A DNA stretch of 64,000 bases from Adiantum capillus-veneris. Taxonomy: Eukaryota; Streptophyta; Polypodiopsida; Polypodiales; Pteridaceae. Of the stretch, positions 1 through 10,099 are shown piece by piece; positions within the stretch are counted from its first letter, which is position 1, and every line of letters starts with the position of its first letter. Under the pieces are notes generated by a model. That model saw only the letters and a program-made list of their open reading frames with translations. It did not search any database and was not told the DNA's origin. Where the stretch lies: positions 100,474,587 through 100,538,586 of the forward strand of contig CM043966.1 of assembly GCA_014529385.2 (NCBI GenBank), given 5' to 3'. A program made the position numbers and the translations under genes.

Positions 1-710
1 GAAAACCATGAAAGCTCCACAAGCTGCAGAGGAGAACGCCGGCAACAACTTGACGGTCCACTTTTGCCCGATGTCAAGGAAGTCCTCTTCGCGAGATTCC
101 ATGGTACACTTGCATCTATGACTCGCGTCATATAGTGCTGAGGAGAGAGTCTCAACTTCATTTGCTAACTGGTTGTAAATATTTTTAATTTCCGTGAGCA
201 GTTTCCAAATAAAAAGCTACAACTGGTTTGGTAATCAGTTTGATCTCTACTCCACGATGAACCGCGACAAGTGCATATCACTATATCGGATGCGTACATA
301 GGGTATTAAAAAAACCCCATACTTACATACTCTAAAGTAATAAAACAACCCTTCTTAAGAAACTTATAATTTTTTTCCCAAAATAAAATTAACCCTCTTT
401 TGTAAATGTAATTCTATCAATCTTGCATATTAATAACCCCTTAGGTTGAAGTGGCTTATATTAGAAATTAGTATTCTTAATGGCTTTTTAAAAAAAACAT
501 ACTCTCACTACTTATGTAGTGCAAGGACACTAAAAAAAACCCTAAAGGGAAAAATTAGCAAAAGAAAAACACAAATGTATCATTGTGCACTACACCATCT
601 CTCTTATATGAACACAAAAAGTCTTTTGACTTTCCACTTTCATGGGTCTTTACCCTTTTCAGTGTAAGATGCTTACAACGAATATTGCAAGGAGAATGTG
701 TCCACTTGGC
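1..710. other. AT-rich intergenic DNA, no gene recognised
   Basis: I see no supported gene. A 37-codon open frame from position 8 to 121 has no recognisable family and is too short to call. The rest is AT-rich with short A and T runs and no repeat pair that I can anchor. Confidence 0.4.
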
Positions 711-826
711 GAGTTGTAATTGGGTAAAAAGCTCACCTTGAAAAATAGAGGGCAGCCCGGCCAAAGAAATCCGTTTGGTGAGTTGTATTGGGTAAAAAGC
801 TCACCTTGAAAAATAGAGGGCAGCCC
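711..826. repeat. 69-bp direct tandem duplication
   Basis: A stretch reading GAGTTGTA..GGGTAAAAAGC..AGAGGGCAGCCC occurs at 711-758 and again at 779-826, a 69-bp offset, with only a few differences. Both copies are non-coding. Confidence 0.8.
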
Positions 827-965
827 AACTAAAAAGAGCAGCGATCTCTATTTCTCTGCAGCAATGCAGTGTGTTTCTTCTATGTGTCAGACAGAAAGAG
901 AGAGAAAGAGAGGGAGCTCAAACTGTTGATTTGAGACGGGAGAGAGCAAACTACTTGCTTTTCAC

Positions 966-968
<3 letters not shown>

Positions 969-1007
<39 letters not shown>

Positions 1008-1046
1008 TGTGTGTGTATGTGTGTGTGTGAGAGAGAGAGAGAGAGA
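969..1046. repeat. (TG)n/(GA)n compound microsatellite
   Basis: Runs of TG with two TATG interruptions pass directly into a GA run. The open frames rich in Cys-Val or Thr-His that cross this stretch are products of the repeat, not genes. Confidence 0.95.
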
Positions 1047-1047
1047 A

Positions 1048-1350
1048 AATGTGATGTGCTTAAGATCTTCATGAGGGTGGCAGGTTGAGAGCGAGCAAAA
1101 ATCCAGACAGATTATGGGTTCGAGGCGAGCCTCATGACGGTTAAGGCATCTCGAAGGAGATGGGAGACAATTGGCGCAGGTCAGACCAAGGGGGGTGGCA
1201 AATGTGATGTGATTAAGATCTTCATGAGGGTGGCAGGTTGAGAGCAAGCAAAAATCCAGACAGATTATGGGTTCGAGGCCAGCCTCATGACAGTTAAGGC
1301 ATCTCGAAGGAGATGGGAGACAATTGGCGCAGGTCAGACCAAGGGGGGTT
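1048..1350. repeat. 153-bp tandem duplication, possibly SINE-like
   Basis: Two nearly identical copies lie head to tail (1048-1200 and 1201-1350), starting AATGTGATGTG and ending AGACCAAGGGGGG. Each copy contains TGGCAGGTTGAG and, about 40 bases later, GGGTTCGAGGC. These resemble the A box and B box of a tRNA-type Pol III promoter. The duplication is seen directly; the tRNA-derived SINE reading is inference, because no poly(A) tail or target duplication was identified. Confidence 0.6.
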
Positions 1351-1832
1351 AAGGACAATAGAGCGGGTATGTCCAGGTGGTGACAGGTGCAAGTGTTGAC
1401 AAGGGTCATGGTGGGCAGCATGCCATCTCATGAAGAGTAGCCAGCCGAGATGAAGGTTCAACATTCATGGAGCTGAAATATTGCAGCAGGTGGGCCGGCC
1501 TTGAAGGAAGTGGTGTGGAGGCGGAATTGTAGGGGTAGGAGCAGCCTGCAAGTGGGCGTGGTGTGTACACAGCCAACATCGACAGTAACACAGAGCCTGC
1601 AAGAGTGCGCAGGATGGTACAACATGGGGCTGGTGGAAGAGGCGGTGCTTCAAGGGCTAATTGGATATCTTTGATATTGGGGGGTGGTCCCGGTAGGTAG
1701 TTGTGCGGGTGGGGCGTCCGTAGGACAATTGGCGAGCAGTGGAAGCGCACAACCAAGGTGGGTTCAACAACTCGCTAAAAACGCACCCTCCACCATCAAC
1801 TTTCAGCTGGCCCTCCTGCCTCTTATTCCGGA
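1351..1832. other. non-coding DNA upstream of the ClpP3-like copy
   Basis: Moderately GC-rich sequence. Minus-strand open frames here are proline- and leucine-rich and match no family I recognise. It may hold 5' flanking sequence of the ClpP3-like copy. Confidence 0.3.
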
Positions 1833-2647
1833 ATGAAGCTAGCCACTAGTGTAGGATTGATACCACGTGCTTCTGTACAATCAGAGGGCTTTTGGAGCCC
1901 AACTTCAAACATTGCAGGTGGAATATGGTCAATCGGGAATGATTTGGAGGTCCCCGAAACCTTGTACTCGGGTCCTTATGCACAAGGAGGGCAGGGCTCA
2001 CCTCCCATGTTGCAGGAACGTTTTCAAAGTGTCATAAGACAGCTTTTTTAGCATAGAATAATCCGTTGTGGTGGAGTCGTTGAAGATGATATGGCTAATC
2101 TGATTGTGGCCCAGCTTCTTTACTTGGATGTTGTAGATCCAAGTTGGGATATTGTAATGTATGTCAATTCTTTGATCCTGGTGGCTCTATTACAATAGGG
2201 ATGGCAATTCTTCGATCCTGGTGGCTCTGTTACACAGTAGGGATGGCAAATTTTGACATGATGCGGCACATTAGAGTTGATGTTAGCACTGTGTGTGTCG
2301 GATTAGCAGCGAGTTTGGGCACCTTCTTGTTGAGCAGTGGAAGCAAGGGCAAAAGGTACAGCTTACCTAATTCACGAATCATGATTTATCAGCCTCTTGG
2401 TGGTGCACAAGGCCAGCAGACTGATATTGAGATTCAGGCCGATGAGATTCTACATCACAAGGCAAATCTAAATGGTCATCTTCCTTACCGCACTGGGCAA
2501 CCTTTAGAGAAGATTGTACAAGATACAGATAGAGATTTTTTTATGAGTGCTAACGGGACCAAAGAGTATGGCTTGATTGATGTTGTTATCTCGAATCCCC
2601 CAAAAGAACTGCAGCCGCTATCGCAACCAAAGCCTAGTGCAGCTTGA
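1833..2647 (+). pseudogene. ClpP3-like chloroplast Clp protease subunit, intronless broken copy
   Basis: Similar to the plastid ClpP3-type proteolytic subunit, a serine protease of the stromal Clp core. The N-terminal part has the conserved PPMLQERFQS stretch, then an in-frame TAG at 2049 replaces the Gln expected before HRIIRCGG. A 40-bp tandem duplication at 2165-2246 shifts the frame and repeats the [11 protein letters not shown] region. After it the frame is open through GLAASLG (catalytic Ser kept), [15 protein letters not shown] (catalytic His replaced by Tyr) and DTDRDFFMS (Asp kept), ending at 2645-2647. Length and order match a near-complete cDNA. Plant CLPP3 genes normally have introns and none is seen here, so this is probably a retrocopy. 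A PRP19-like copy follows 181 bp downstream on the same strand. Assignment to ClpP3 rather than another plastid ClpP is from similarity recalled, not a search. Confidence 0.85.
2165..2246. repeat. 40-bp tandem duplication inside the ClpP3-like copy
   Basis: CAATTCTTTGATCCTGG at 2165 is repeated as CAATTCTTCGATCCTGG at 2205, and both copies run on to AGGGATGG. The duplication inserts extra codons and helps destroy the reading frame. Confidence 0.85.
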
Positions 2648-2827
2648 GCCAATTGTAATAATTAGTCACGTTTGTAAGTAACGATCAATTTGTGCTTGAA
2701 GCATCTAATTTGTTGTGCAATTATTTAACATGACAATTAAAGTGTATCTTTGAGAAATTTTCACCACTTAAAATCTGCTCATAGTCTCTTTGGCATCAGA
2801 GAGAGAGGAAGGAAGGCGGAGCTAGAC

Positions 2828-3753
2828 ATGTTCTGCGCAATTTCGGGCACTACACCCGAAGAACCAGCCATAAGCAGACCCTCAGGCTTGCTTTTTGAGG
2901 GAAGACTCATCAAGAAGCACATTGAGAACTATGGCACTTTCCCAGTAACAAAGGAAAGCCTCTCAAATGAAGATCTTATCCCTATTAAGGTCAACAAGGT
3001 TGTAAAGCCAAGGCCATTGCAAGCTGCCAGTATCCCTGGGATGCTTAGTCTCTTCTAGAATGAATGGGATGCAGTGGTACTGTAAAATTATGCTGTTGAG
3101 CAGTAGCTTCACAATGCTCATCAAGAGCTTAGCCATGCTTTGTACCAACATGATGTTGCTTGTAGGGTAATTGCAAGATTCAAAAAAGAGACTGGCTCTT
3201 CCAATAAGGCAGTCAAAATCTGGCAAGCAAATGAGGATGGCGTTTATGAATGCAAGCACACTGGTCGGGATCACAATGGAGAGGTTCGTGTTGTGACGGT
3301 GCATGCAACCAACAACTATTTTGTGTCTGCATCTTCTAACAAAATCTAGTGTTTCTACCATCTTACTATGGTGACTGCTTGGTTTCGATAAATGAGATGT
3401 CCGTGTAGGAAGCCTATACATCTGCTTCATTTCACCCTGATGGGCTTATTTTAATGATGGAAGCAGCAAAATCTCTAATGCAAATTTTAGACGTGAAGCC
3501 GATGTTGCTCAATTTGAAGAGCATAGTGGACCAATGACCGATATATCTTTCTTGAACAATGGTTATTTTCTCGCTACTACTGCTTAGTATGGTGTAAAGC
3601 TGTCGGATTTGAGAAAGTTGAAATATTACCGCTCCTTTTCCCTTATGATACTGCAACACCAACCAATGCAGTGGAGTGCGACTTCAGCCGGGGAATTATC
3701 TTGCTATTGATGGTTCGGATGTGAGGATCTACCAAGTGGCAGGTGTTAAACAG
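2828..3753 (+). pseudogene. PRP19-like splicing factor / U-box ligase, broken and internally deleted
   Basis: PRP19 is the U-box E3 ligase and scaffold of the spliceosomal NineTeen complex. From the ATG at 2828 the frame encodes the N-terminal U-box region (MFCAISG, PVTKESL, KPRPLQAASIPG). In the same frame, stops at 3056 (TAG), 3083 (TAA) and 3104 (TAG) interrupt the coiled-coil part ending in [21 protein letters not shown]. At about 3190 the sequence jumps straight to a WD40 segment ([12 protein letters not shown]), so the rest of the coiled coil and the early WD repeats are missing. A TAG at 3350 replaces the Trp before CFY, and later WD40 pieces (EAYTSASFHPDGLIL, DVRIYQVAGVKQ) lie in shifted frames. 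There are no introns in the retained parts. It is a decayed retrocopy, same strand as its neighbours. Confidence 0.88.
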
Positions 3754-3814
3754 GTGTGAGGATTGGCAAGTGGGGGTTGGAGATGAACATCACGCATCAG
3801 TCACGTTATTCTCC

Positions 3815-3818
<4 letters not shown>

Positions 3819-3900
<82 letters not shown>
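3819..3900. repeat. (GA)n microsatellite, about 40 units
   Basis: Uninterrupted GA repeat passing into GAA and GAG triplets, between the PRP19-like and L5-like copies. It could derive from the GA-rich 5' UTR of the L5 transcript. The long Arg-Glu or Ser-Leu frames across it are artefacts. Confidence 0.97.
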
Positions 3901-3902
<2 letters not shown>

Positions 3903-3960
3903 GAAGAAGAAGAAGAAGGAGGAGGAGGAGGCTATGGTGGTGGTAGCAAGCAAATTAGGG

Positions 3961-4774
3961 ATGGAATCTGTAGCTTCGTCTTCGCTGGTTCCATCATCTT
4001 CATACGGCTGTCGGGACTCCATGACAGCCTCTTTGTCCTCTCTCAGGCTTGTCAGAGTCTCTAGGGATTCCCTTTGCATGCGATCCTCCTCAGCTGCTAT
4101 AACTGAAGCTCCTACTCCACTATCAAGGTGCCCCGTCTTAACTCTATTTACATCAACAAGGTCATGCCCGTTCTCAAGGAGTTCCAATACGCCAATACTT
4201 TGCAGATTCCCAGAGTAGAAAAGGTTGTTGTCAACGGTGGCATTGGAGAAGGCTCTTAGAATGCCAAGGTCTTGGAAGATACCATAAAAGGCATGGCCAT
4301 TGTTATAGGGCAAAGGGCTAACATCACTCGTGCAAAGAAAGCCATAGCTGGTTTCAAGATTCGTCAGGGTGTACCCATCGGTATAGTTGTCACCTTGAGA
4401 GGAGAGCTTATGTATTATCTTGGATCGACTGCTGAACACCTGGTGCTTCCTCATACACAAGACTTCCTGGGTGTCAATCCTTATAGCTTTGATGAGAAGG
4501 GGAACTACAATCTTGGTCTGAGAGAGCAGGGCGTGTTTCCAAAAATTAAATTTGACAACATAAAAAAGCCTAGAGGGATGGACATTGCCATCATTACCTC
4601 AGTAAAGACGGATAAGGAAGGTCAAAAGATGTTGACATTGTTAGGAATGCCATTCCATGTAGGCGATGTATCAACAAGGCCACCTACCATCAAAAAGAAG
4701 AAATGAAATTCAACGTCAAGGGTGCTAAGGGCAACGCTAAGAAGCCTGCTAAGAGTGGAAAGAAGAAGAAGTGA
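3961..4774 (+). pseudogene. chloroplast ribosomal protein L5 (uL5c)-like, intronless broken copy
   Basis: uL5c is a nucleus-encoded protein of the plastid 50S subunit that contacts 5S rRNA in the central protuberance. The ATG at 3961 opens a Ser-rich N-terminus resembling a plastid transit peptide (about 50 residues). A frameshift near 4120 leads to the mature part: INKVMPVLKEFQYAN, VEKVVVNGGIGEGS, then a TAG at 4257 where Gln is expected. The frame then runs through RAKKAIAGFKIRQG, VTLRGELMYYL, TRDFQGVNP-like TQDFLGVNPYSFD, GLREQGVFPKIKFD and KPRGMDIAI. A last frameshift in the Lys-rich tail at about 4700 precedes the ancestral stop at 4772. The roughly 270 codons match the family's full length. 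One stop and two frameshifts make it a pseudogene; lack of introns suggests retrocopying. Confidence 0.88.
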
Positions 4775-5624
4775 GGAATTAGATGTAATAGCTGGAGTTG
4801 ACCCAGTTGGTTCTCTCTTTATTGGATGGAGGTTATAGCACAAAATCAACGTCCTTCCATCTTTCTAAATTTAAAGGTAAGATCTTCTTCTTGTATAAGT
4901 GTACTTTTCAAAAAGAATGTCGTCCCTCTAACACTGGAGGAGAAGCATTGGCATCCCTCCAACACTGGAGGTGAAAACATGTGATTGGAGAAAGGCACAT
5001 TCTCTATGGTTTATAAAATGTGGGTGAGGATGGTGCCACCTCCCGGCCATACATTACGTATGGTTTTTTCATTTCTTTGCGGGCACAGCATCCCGTGCAC
5101 ATATTGCATCTCTTTGCATAGTAGAAAGTGCTAATCTTGAAACAATTTTGCTTGATACATCACCTAACTGTCAATTTCAATGACGTGGTGAGGTTGTGGA
5201 GGCTTGGGAGAAACTTTGAGAAGGGGTGCCTTTGGATCAAGCTCCATTGACAGATTAAATCAGGTACATTAATACTCAAGCTTCTAGTTTTGTTTTCTTC
5301 ATTTCAAAACTACTACATTGATTCATACCATTAACACTCAAACCAAAAAGGCACACTAGTTTCATTTCCTAATCTCACCCTTCACTTATGCACTTAAGAT
5401 GTTTTAAAAGGTTTTTCATTTTTTCAAGATTGGGGAGACCTAATGGCATGCTATAATAACATACCTTTGGGTCCCCCTTTCTTTTGAGGAGTTCACTAAG
5501 GTTGGGTGGTACAGAAAGCTCCATTCTGGCTACAATGTTTGTAGATACTATTTAGTACTCTAGAATAAGTATATGTGCGATAAAAGGTCTAGCGAAGACT
5601 CCGTCTATGGGTGGATGTAGGTAT
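4775..5624. other. non-coding DNA after the L5-like copy
   Basis: Probably L5 3' UTR and flank at first. A short imprecise duplication around CCCTCTAACACTGGAGG and CCCTCCAACACTGGAGG lies at about 4923-4975. I see no gene. Confidence 0.35.
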
Positions 5625-5800
5625 GATGTGCACTTCATTGATGACCATACAAGGTAGATATGGGTCTATTTTATGAAGCAAAAAAGTGAATTATTTATGC
5701 ACTTTTAGAAATTCAAGGCTCTATGGTTGAAAAATAGAATAGGAAACAATAATTCTCAAATGAGTTCAACAATTTTCTAAAAAAGCATGAAATGAGGTAG
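5625..5800 (+). pseudogene. Copia integrase core scrap
   Basis: Conceptual reading gives HFIDDHTR, one stop, IWVYFMKQKSELFMHF and then a decayed tail. This matches the FIDDYSR..WVYFLK..SE.F motif of the Ty1/Copia integrase core. It lies on the strand opposite to the Copia element that follows, so it belongs to a different, older insertion. Confidence 0.5.
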
Positions 5801-5830
5801 TTTTCATATAATTATATTTCACAACAAAAT

Positions 5831-6027
5831 TGTGAAGGAGTACGAGTGGAAGTGCGACGCGAGAGAGAGTGCGAGAAGAAGAGCACAACGATATGGTGAA
5901 CTCGTTCTACTGTAATGTGTAGAGCATTGTGAGTTCTTATTAGGTTTTTACAAAAGAATGTGTGTACATACCTGGCGGCCCGCCCACTTACCTGGGCGAC
6001 CACATTGGGATTTATACCCCAACAACC
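5831..6027 (-). repeat. probable 3' LTR remnant of the minus-strand Copia element
   Basis: On the minus strand the RNase H end is followed by a purine-rich GTGGGAGG and then TGTTGGGGTATAAATCCC, a typical LTR start. A second copy of this LTR was not found to the right of gag, so the left boundary (about 5831) is a guess and the element cannot be framed by paired LTRs. Confidence 0.4.
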
Positions 6028-6113
6028 TCCCACTTAAAGTCCAATGTGGTACTTTAAGTGTGAGAGAAGCTACTATACAAGCTAATATACAAGAGATGTA
6101 GAGAAGTGATGTA

Positions 6114-8117
6114 CTACCCTACACCTAACTGCTTGCGAAAATGCGCAAAGCTCTCTGAGGTAAGTCCTTTTGTAAGTAGATAAGCAGGATTTTCTGTGGT
6201 GTGAACTTTGACAAGATGAAGTTGCGTATCCTCAAGCATTTCCCTGATGAAATGATACTTCACATCCACATGCTTTGTCTTTGAGTGATAAACTGGATTG
6301 CGAGCCAATTGTATAGCACTTTGACTATCACAATATAACATAGGCATCTCTTCTTTGATTCCCAAATCTGTTACTAGTCGATTAAGCCAAATTGATTCTT
6401 TGCATGCCTCTGATGCTGCAACATATTCAGCCTCTGTAGTAGACTGAGTAACACAATCTTGTAATCTAGAACGCCATGATACTGCTCCACCAGCCAATGT
6501 AAAGACATACCCTGACGTAGACCTTCGGTTGTCTAAGTCACCTGCATAATCTGAGTCTGTAAAACCCTTTACACTTAGCTCCTGATTCCCATAGCATATA
6601 CGCATACTCTTTGTAGCTTTCAGGTATCTCAATATTCCTTTCACTGCCTCCCAATGTTTCTTGCCTGGGTTTGACATGTATCGACTTACTACTCCCACTG
6701 CAAATGCAATGTCTGGGCGAGTAGCAATCATTGCATACATCAAACTACCCACTGCAGACGCATATGGAATCTTATCCATTTCAACCTGTTCTTCCTCAGA
6801 CACAGGACAATCTTGTTTGCTAAGTTTCACATATGGTGGCAATGGAACACTCAATGCCTTTCCCTTCTCCATATTGAAACGTTGCAAAACCTTGTCAATA
6901 TACTCTGTTTGAGATAACCAAATCAACTTCTTTGATTTGTCTCTCTCAATGCGCATACCAAGTATATGACTTGCCTCACCCATGTCTTTCATGTCAAACG
7001 ATTTTGCCATCTTTGACTTCAAAGCTGAAATTTCTTCCAAGTGCTTGCCAACAATCAACATGTCATCCACATACAAAATAAGGATCAGCCAACTGCCATC
7101 CTTAGCCTTCTTTGTATATAGATAGTGATCGAACTCACTACGTTTGTAGCCTTGAGAAAGCATAAACTTGTGGAACTTATGGTACCATGCCCTTGGGGAT
7201 TGTTTTAAGCCATAAAGACTCTTTAACAACTGGCATACCAAATCTTCCTTGCCTTTCTCAACAAACCCTTCTGGCTACTTCATGTAAATTTCCACATCTA
7301 GATCACCATGCAAAAACGTTGTCTTGACATCCATTTGGTGCAACACCAAATCTAATATGGCAACCAATGCAAGAGAGCATCTCAATGTAGTCATCTTGAC
7401 CACCGGCGAGAAGACTTCATCAAAGTCACTGCCTTGTTCTTGCGTAAAGCCCTTGGCAACAAGCCTTGCTTTGTACTTTGGCTGACTATCATGAGTGGTG
7501 ATCTTATACCTGTAAACCCATTTACAAGGTAGAGCCTTTTTGCCATGTGGTAATTTAACTAGCTTCCATGTCTGGTTTTTATGCAGAGCTGTCATCTCTG
7601 ACTGCATGGCCAATTGCCAATTCCCGGAGTCCTTCATTTGCACTGCTTCCTTGTAACATGAAGGCTCATTGCAATCAGTCAGCATGACATAGTTCATAGA
7701 TGGAACAAACCGATCAGGAGGTCGCGTGATACGTCCAGATCTACGCAAAATAGGTGGCTCAAGCTCAGCCACAACCTGTGGTTCCAATCTATCCTGTCCT
7801 TGCTCCTCTTGAGCCCTGACATTTTGTCTTGCACGTGCAGGTCCATCTTCTTGGAAGACAACTCTTCTAATCTCCTCAACCCTCTCTGGTTTAGAATGAT
7901 ATTTGGATTCATTAAAGTGAACATCATTGCTGCGGATAACCTTTCTGGATTCGGGATCCCAAAGTCTGTACCCCATCTCACCAGAATTACCATAGCCTAG
8001 AAAGATGCACTTTCTACTCTTTGGCTCAAGTTTGTTCCTAAATTCCTTTGGAACGTGAGTATATGCCTCACAGCCAAAGACTCTGAGATGCTTGATGAGG
8101 GAATTTTGCCTGACCAT
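6114..8117 (-). pseudogene. Copia integrase C-terminus, reverse transcriptase and RNase H
   Basis: Starting at the frameshift near 8105, the frame reads HLRVFGCEAYTHVPKEFRNK (integrase C-terminal region), a linker, then RT: WKLVKLPHGKKALPCKWVY, QMDVKTTFLHGDL and, after a stop at 7275 where QPEGF is expected, GLKQSPRAWYHKF and LYVDDMLIVG (catalytic YVDD box). RNase H follows: DSDYAGDLDNRRSTSGY, TTEAEYVAASEAC and YCDSQSAIQLARNP, with the end at 6114. Catalytic residues look intact and the only clear break in this block is the single TAG, so the copy is moderately old. Function in an active element: cDNA synthesis from genomic RNA. Confidence 0.92.
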
Positions 8118-9160
8118 ACCATCTCTGGCACTGAGTACTTCTGCAAAACCTTGCTAGGAGATCTATTTATAAGATGAACAGCTGTTGATACAGCTTCAAC
8201 CCAAAACCCATTTGGCAGTTGTGCATTAGACAACACACTTTTGACCTTCTCTTGTATGGTCCTATTCATCCTCTCAGCAACACCATTTTGAGGAGGATTG
8301 TAAGGAGCAGTAAGTTCACGTTTTATACCTTTTGACTCACAAAAGTCCTGAAAGGCCTTTGAAACATACTCTCCACCATTGTCAGTGCGTAAGCATTTAA
8401 GCTTCTTGCCACTCTTATTCTCCACAAGTGTCACAAACGTTTTGAAAACACTAAACGCTTCATCCTTGTGCTTGAGAAAGTAAACCCATACTTTCCTCGA
8501 GTAATCATCTATAAATTTCATAAAGTAAGAAGCTCCCCCTAGAGATAGGTTAGGCATAGGTCCACACAAATCACTATGAACAAGTGCCAACTGTGTATCG
8601 CTTCTACTGCTTCTATGCTTATGTGGCTGTTGTGTTTGCTTACCATACAGACAATGTTCACAGAATTCAAAATCATTAAATGAAAAGCCAGGCAAATAAC
8701 CAGAATGAGACAAGATTTCCATTCCCTTCTTGGACATATGTCCTAACCGGCTATGCCACAAAGAAACGTTCGGCTACTCGGTTACATTGATTACATTTTT
8801 AGAGACATTTGATACATAAATCATGTAAAGTCCTCCAGACTTTACTCCATGTGCTACTGTCATCAAACCCTTGGATATCTTCCACATGTTTTGTCCAAAA
8901 GTGGTGACGTAGCCAGCATCATCAAGTAAACCTGTGCTGATCAAGCTCTTTGTAATTGCGGGAACATGTCTCACATTCCTCAGCGTGAAAGAAGAGCCAT
9001 TCTGAAACTTCAATTGAACATCTCCAACACCTAAGATCTCACATGTCTGCCCATTGCCTAGCCGAACATGATCTTTAGTGGTCACATAAGAGGTAAACCA
9101 CTCCTTGTTTGGAGACACATGAAGTGATGCCCTTGAGTCTATAATCCAGTCACTCAGTGC
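7997..9160 (-). pseudogene. Copia protease and integrase
   Basis: A DWIIDSRASLHVS stretch near 9140 corresponds to the aspartic protease site, where DSG(A/T) is expected; here Gly has become Arg, which should inactivate the protease. Downstream is the protease body LGNGQTCEILGVGDV. After a TAG at 8774 comes the GAG-pre-integrase and HHCC zinc region (LWHSRLGHM ... FCEHCLYGKQ). The DDE core follows: HSDLCGPM, RTDNGGEYVS and NGVAERMNRTIQE. The frame leaves the integrase at about 8105, where the sequence continues in the RT frame. Confidence 0.9.
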
Positions 9161-9190
9161 ATTTCCATTAGATGCTGTAAGAAGAGCTCA

Positions 9191-10099
9191 CTCCATTGTA
9201 TTCTTCAAGAAGTAGATGTCTCCTGACACTAGACTGTCATCCTCTGCAACAGTGTTTGTCACATTTATTTCTTGAATCTTCACTGAGGACTTGTTCTTCT
9301 CACCATGGTCTTCAGCTTTCTCTTTGCCTTTTTCTGCTTTCCATTCTCTGCAGTCTCTTTTCATGTGACCCTTCTTGCCACAATGGTAGCATTCTATGTC
9401 ACTCTTGCCTTTAGCACTGCGGGACTTGCTACGAGATTGATTCCTCTTTCCACCTTTGTACTTTTCTTTGGTCCTTCCCCTAACAACTAAGGCTGTTCCT
9501 TTGCCTTTGTCCATTGTCTTTCTATTGGTTTCTTCAGTAAGCAGACTTCCTTCTACACCTGCTATGTTCAAACCATCTGGAGGTGCAGAATTACTCAAAG
9601 CTGTGCAAAAAGTGTCCCAACTTTCCGGAAATGTGATCAACAGGAACATAGCTCTAACAGGTTCATCAAACTTGACACCTTGAGCTGACAACTGACTGTA
9701 GATGGTGTTGAATTCATTCAGATGATTGGACATAGGTGTCCCTTCTTTCATCTTCAAGTCAACAAGCTTCTTAAGCCAGTATACCTGTGAAGCTGCACTC
9801 TGCTTCTCATAAAGATCACTCAGCTTTGTCCATGCTTCATAAGCCGACATCTCGTCTGCTACATTGAAGTAAACGCTTTCTGCCAAAGTCAGCATAATGG
9901 TAGAAAGTGCCAATTCATCCATTTTGCTCCATTCATCTTCGTCCATATCTTGTGGTTTTATCCCCTTGAGCTTTATAGGTTTTCTCTGCTTCTTCTGTAC
10001 CAACATGTGCCAAATCTGCTTCTTCCACAATGGGAAATTGGTTCCATCCAGCTTCTTGATATTGTAAAGAGCAGTGTCCTGTGATCCAGCCATAGCCAC
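9191..10099 (-). pseudogene. Copia Gag (UBN2-type) with zinc knuckle
   Basis: 303-codon open frame from an ATG at 10099. The N-terminal half has the Copia Gag signature KLDGTNFPLWKKQIWHML and a helical UBN2-like body (AYEAWTKLSDLYEK, FNTIYSQLSAQG). A basic stretch precedes the CCHC knuckle CYHCGKKGHMKRDC (CX2CX4HX4C). The frame stops at 9188, whereas an intact element would continue into protease; the stop may be a mutation. It would form the virus-like particle that packages element RNA. Confidence 0.9.

Noticed and set aside
8-121. 37-codon plus frame at the left edge
   Set aside because: Too short and without recognised family; it could be the end of a gene lying to the left, but this cannot be supported here.
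951-1421. Long minus-strand frame with Thr-His repeats
   Set aside because: It is the translation of a GT/GA microsatellite and the 153-bp tandem duplication; no family similarity.
3743-4460. Frames rich in Arg-Glu or Ser-Leu across 3820-3900
   Set aside because: They are readings of the GA microsatellite, and the minus frame is a shadow of the L5-like copy.
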